Assembly: GCF_001641265.1 (NCBI RefSeq)
Contig: NW_020167536.1
Location: forward strand, 248,001-312,000
Reading direction: 5' to 3'
Length of the DNA: 64,000 nt
Source of the DNA: Pseudogymnoascus destructans
Lineage: Eukaryota; Ascomycota; Leotiomycetes; Thelebolales; Thelebolaceae
Shown here: positions 62,296 through 64,000 of the stretch, one piece after another
Numbering within the stretch: position 1 is the stretch's first letter
How the letters are laid out: every line of letters begins with the position of its first letter
Notes under the pieces: generated by a model
Told to the model about the DNA's origin: nothing
Databases searched by the model: none
Seen by the model: the letters and a program-made list of their open reading frames with translations, nothing else
Translations under genes and position numbers: made by a program

Positions 62296-62734
62296 CTGCC
62301 TGTTCCTCGACCTCAACAGCGTCACGCTTCTCAGCAGCCACACGTTCGGCCTCCTCTGCCGCATCAAGCTCGTCGAGGGTTTTCAAACCTCGTCGGAGCA
62401 TATCTTTACCACGGGTTCGGATGAGGCGTTTCTGCTTCCGCAGACGAAGTAACTTCGAAAGGGTTTCTTCCTCTTCGCGATCCAGGCGATCCTCCTCCCG
62501 TTCGAGCTTCACCCAGTCGGGATGCTCAGGACCCATACAGTCACACTTTTCTTTCAAGTTGCGACGAACGCACTCGGCGCACCGCCGTGAATCATTTGGA
62601 GACGACACGCAAGTAATGTTTCGCCTCACGCAGTTCGAGCAAGAATCCATTTCGGGTAGTTCGTATCCGTGGTTCTTTATTCGACGGACAAGATCGTTGC
62701 GTTCCTGGAGTTTGCGGGCAGTGTCAGTAGGCAT
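62168..62734 (-). CDS. Antisense accessory ORF with Zn2Cys6-spaced cysteine cluster and coiled coil
   Basis: 188 residues from the ATG at 62734 (MPTDTARKLQERNDLVRRIK); a longer frame starts 48 bases upstream. Cysteines C32, C35, C42, C52, C55 and C64 fit C-X2-C-X6-C-X9-C-X2-C-X8-C, the spacing of fungal Zn(II)2Cys6 clusters, with basic VRRN after C35. A Glu/Arg-rich coiled coil (LEREEDRLDREEEETLSKLL) and a second helix (DMLRRGLKTLDELDAAEE) follow, then a Ser/Ala-rich tail. It lies opposite the retroelement's coding strand, tail-to-tail with pol. Homologous fragments at 37610-37921 and 39180-39456 show the ORF travels with family A. Role unknown; DNA binding or regulation of the element is inference. 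Confidence 0.82.
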   Translation of the reverse strand: MPTDTARKLQERNDLVRRIKNHGYELPEMDSCSNCVRRNITCVSSPNDSRRCAECVRRNLKEKCDCMGPEHPDWVKLEREEDRLDREEEETLSKLLRLRKQKRLIRTRGKDMLRRGLKTLDELDAAEEAERVAAEKRDAVEVEEQAVSAASSSVTGTSASSDPLAYSPASWDQWLADGGVDIPPAVLC

Positions 62735-62830
62735 GTTGCATGTTGAAGGACTCGCTGAGGAGCAGCAGAGTCCCGGGGACATGGACGTACTTATAGGATT
62801 CGAGACGAATGCCCAGGGGAAGGGAGCGAG

Positions 62831-63219
62831 TGTTACGACGGAACAAGAAGGCTGGCCAACTACAGGACAGGAAGGAGGGAGGTCGCATGAGTCCGGCCCT
62901 GGTGCCTGGAGGGGCAGCGGGGAATAGTAGTTCCGAAAGTATCACGTGACGGACTCGCAGGATGATGAGAAGAGTCCTAAGAGTCCAGGACTCCGAGGAC
63001 TCGAGTGAGTTCCCAAGAGTCCACTAGGCACGACGCCACTATATAAGTAGATAGTATTCCCTTAGATAGGAGCTTCGTGCTCAACTCAATACAGTATTTG
63101 TTATATACTAGTAACGTGTTACTTGAAGCCTTTGTGTCTGATCCCCTGCCTCCTCTGATAAGTAAACCTTTACGCAAGAGAACCTCTGTGTCTTCTATCA
63201 TTTAGAAGTCAGCGTTACA
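62831..63219 (+). repeat. Gypsy A 3' LTR
   Basis: Identical in sequence and length to the 5' LTR. Preceded by a purine-rich tract serving as the plus-strand primer site. Confidence 0.95.
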
Positions 63220-63224
63220 ATTGT

Positions 63225-63825
63225 CTGCTTGCCCTTTCTTAAGGAAAGGGCAATCCTATTTATGCTAAAGGAGTGTAGTTCTCTCATTCTCCAAGACTTT
63301 CCATGATTACCAGGCTTGGTAACTGTAGTCGACGTAAGAGAATCCCATAGAACCATCTCTTAGGTTCGTAGCCTATAGGAAGTAAAAGGAGGTCCAAGGT
63401 CAGAGTACCCCTATAGACCAATTATGTCATAGACAAATTATGTCATAACTTAACCAATCTTGTGGGTAACTAAAGAGCGATGACATGTAATGAATCATAG
63501 AGGTTCGTAGGAGCTTTTAGAGCTATCGTTCATGCTCCTAGGCCTCTAGTTGGTAGAGATATGTCATGTGGTAGTATGAGTGATGTCATGTAACGAATCA
63601 TAGAGGGTTGTAGAGATATGCTATGTGGTAATATCGGCCCAGTAACTAAGGAGCGATGACGTGTAATGAATCATAGATGGTTGTAGCAATCGTTGAGTAG
63701 TATTGCTCTTGTTGTTGGTGTGATAAGCCAAAATATGTATAGTGACTTGTAGGTTTGAGGAGGAGATTTCCAAGTTTGCTCTTGAGTTTGATAGCAAACT
63801 GAGTGCAACGAATGTCAGTATGACA
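63225..63825 (-). mobile_element. Family X LTR, right part (continues from 56392)
   Basis: CTGCTTGCCCTTTCTTAAGG to GCAACGAATGTCAGTATGACA, ending at the true LTR terminus (63825) and followed by ATAAT. It contains the conserved TTGCCCTTTC hairpin and an internal duplication of the CATAGAGGGTTGTAG segment around 63490-63680. Confidence 0.9.
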
Positions 63826-64000
63826 ATAATATCCAGCCACAGGATATTTACAACTTTGATGAGACTTGATTCCGAGTAGGAGTAGCACCAGGAGAAGAGG
63901 TGGTTGTTCCAGCATATATCACAGAAGTTCGTACAGTTTATTATTCTTAGATGCTTTAAGCTTACTTATTTAAGATGTATGTTCCTATGGCTGAAAACTG
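63826..64000. other. Sequence beyond the X LTR, unidentified
   Basis: 175 bp, AT-rich, no recognised gene or repeat. The frame running through it into the LTR is not credible as a protein. Confidence 0.3.

Larger units (their letters stand above)
56393..63219 (+). mobile_element. Complete Gypsy family A chromovirus, identical LTRs, ATTGT target duplication
   Basis: 6827 bp. LTRs 56393-56781 and 62831-63219 are both 389 bp and identical on reading side by side. ATTGT flanks the element (56388-56392 and 63220-63224). Order: LTR, gag, pol (protease, RT, RNase H, integrase, chromodomain), an antisense accessory ORF, a purine tract (about 62815-62830, AGGGGAAGGGAGCGAG) and LTR. gag and pol are open without any break, so the copy may be autonomous and inserted very recently. 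It interrupts an X LTR. Confidence 0.96.

Overview
The window is a chromosomal segment of a filamentous ascomycete (Pezizomycotina). The evidence is genes with many short (45-90 bp) GT..AG introns, fungal gene content, an alpha-factor-type pheromone precursor, Ty3/Gypsy chromoviruses and CpA-to-TpA type nonsense changes in old transposons. The main pheromone core, FCWRPGQPCG, resembles Leotiomycete pheromones, and I recall it from Pseudogymnoascus; that placement is inference from memory.

Region 1 (1-33.9 kb) is mostly gene-dense host sequence. In order it holds the 5' part of ECM29 (proteasome adaptor), a UBA-UAS-UBX p97 cofactor, a Ste20/GCK kinase, mitochondrial IDH1, the pheromone precursor, proteasome alpha7 (PRE10), an alanine/proline-rich protein of unknown function, a large C2H2 zinc-finger protein, a membrane histidine-acid-phosphatase-like protein, an ER alpha-1,2-mannosidase, a U2B''/Msl1-like RRM protein, Arp2/3 subunit ARPC1, and a small coiled-coil protein with a 20-nt microexon. 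Exon models were built by hand from splice sites and reading phase. Several are unrelated housekeeping genes, so no operon-like logic is implied.

Region 2 (34-48.4 kb) is a nested transposon block. An 8-bp target duplication delimits a hAT element. It sits beside a pogo/Fot1-like relic. Beyond these lie fragments of a Gypsy family (A), a decayed Gypsy chromovirus (B) with a hexanucleotide-repeat LTR, and several solo copies of a third ~936-bp LTR (X), three of them with perfect 5-bp target duplications. One X LTR splits the B polyprotein between RNase H and integrase.

Region 3 (48.4-56.2 kb) holds a SAM + HMG-box protein, a small two-finger protein, a truncated hypothetical gene beside a MITE-like element, and long simple repeats.

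Region 4 (56.2-63.8 kb) is a complete, apparently very young family A Gypsy element: identical 389-bp LTRs, ATTGT target duplication and open gag and pol. It is inserted in another X LTR. Two features stand out. The gag stop is preceded by a canonical -1 slippery heptamer with a hairpin 5 nt downstream. An antisense ORF between pol and the 3' LTR encodes a Zn2Cys6-spaced cysteine cluster plus coiled coil, and fragments of a homologous ORF persist at 37.6-37.9 and 39.2-39.5 kb. I consider this antisense zinc-cluster gene the best candidate for something under-described.
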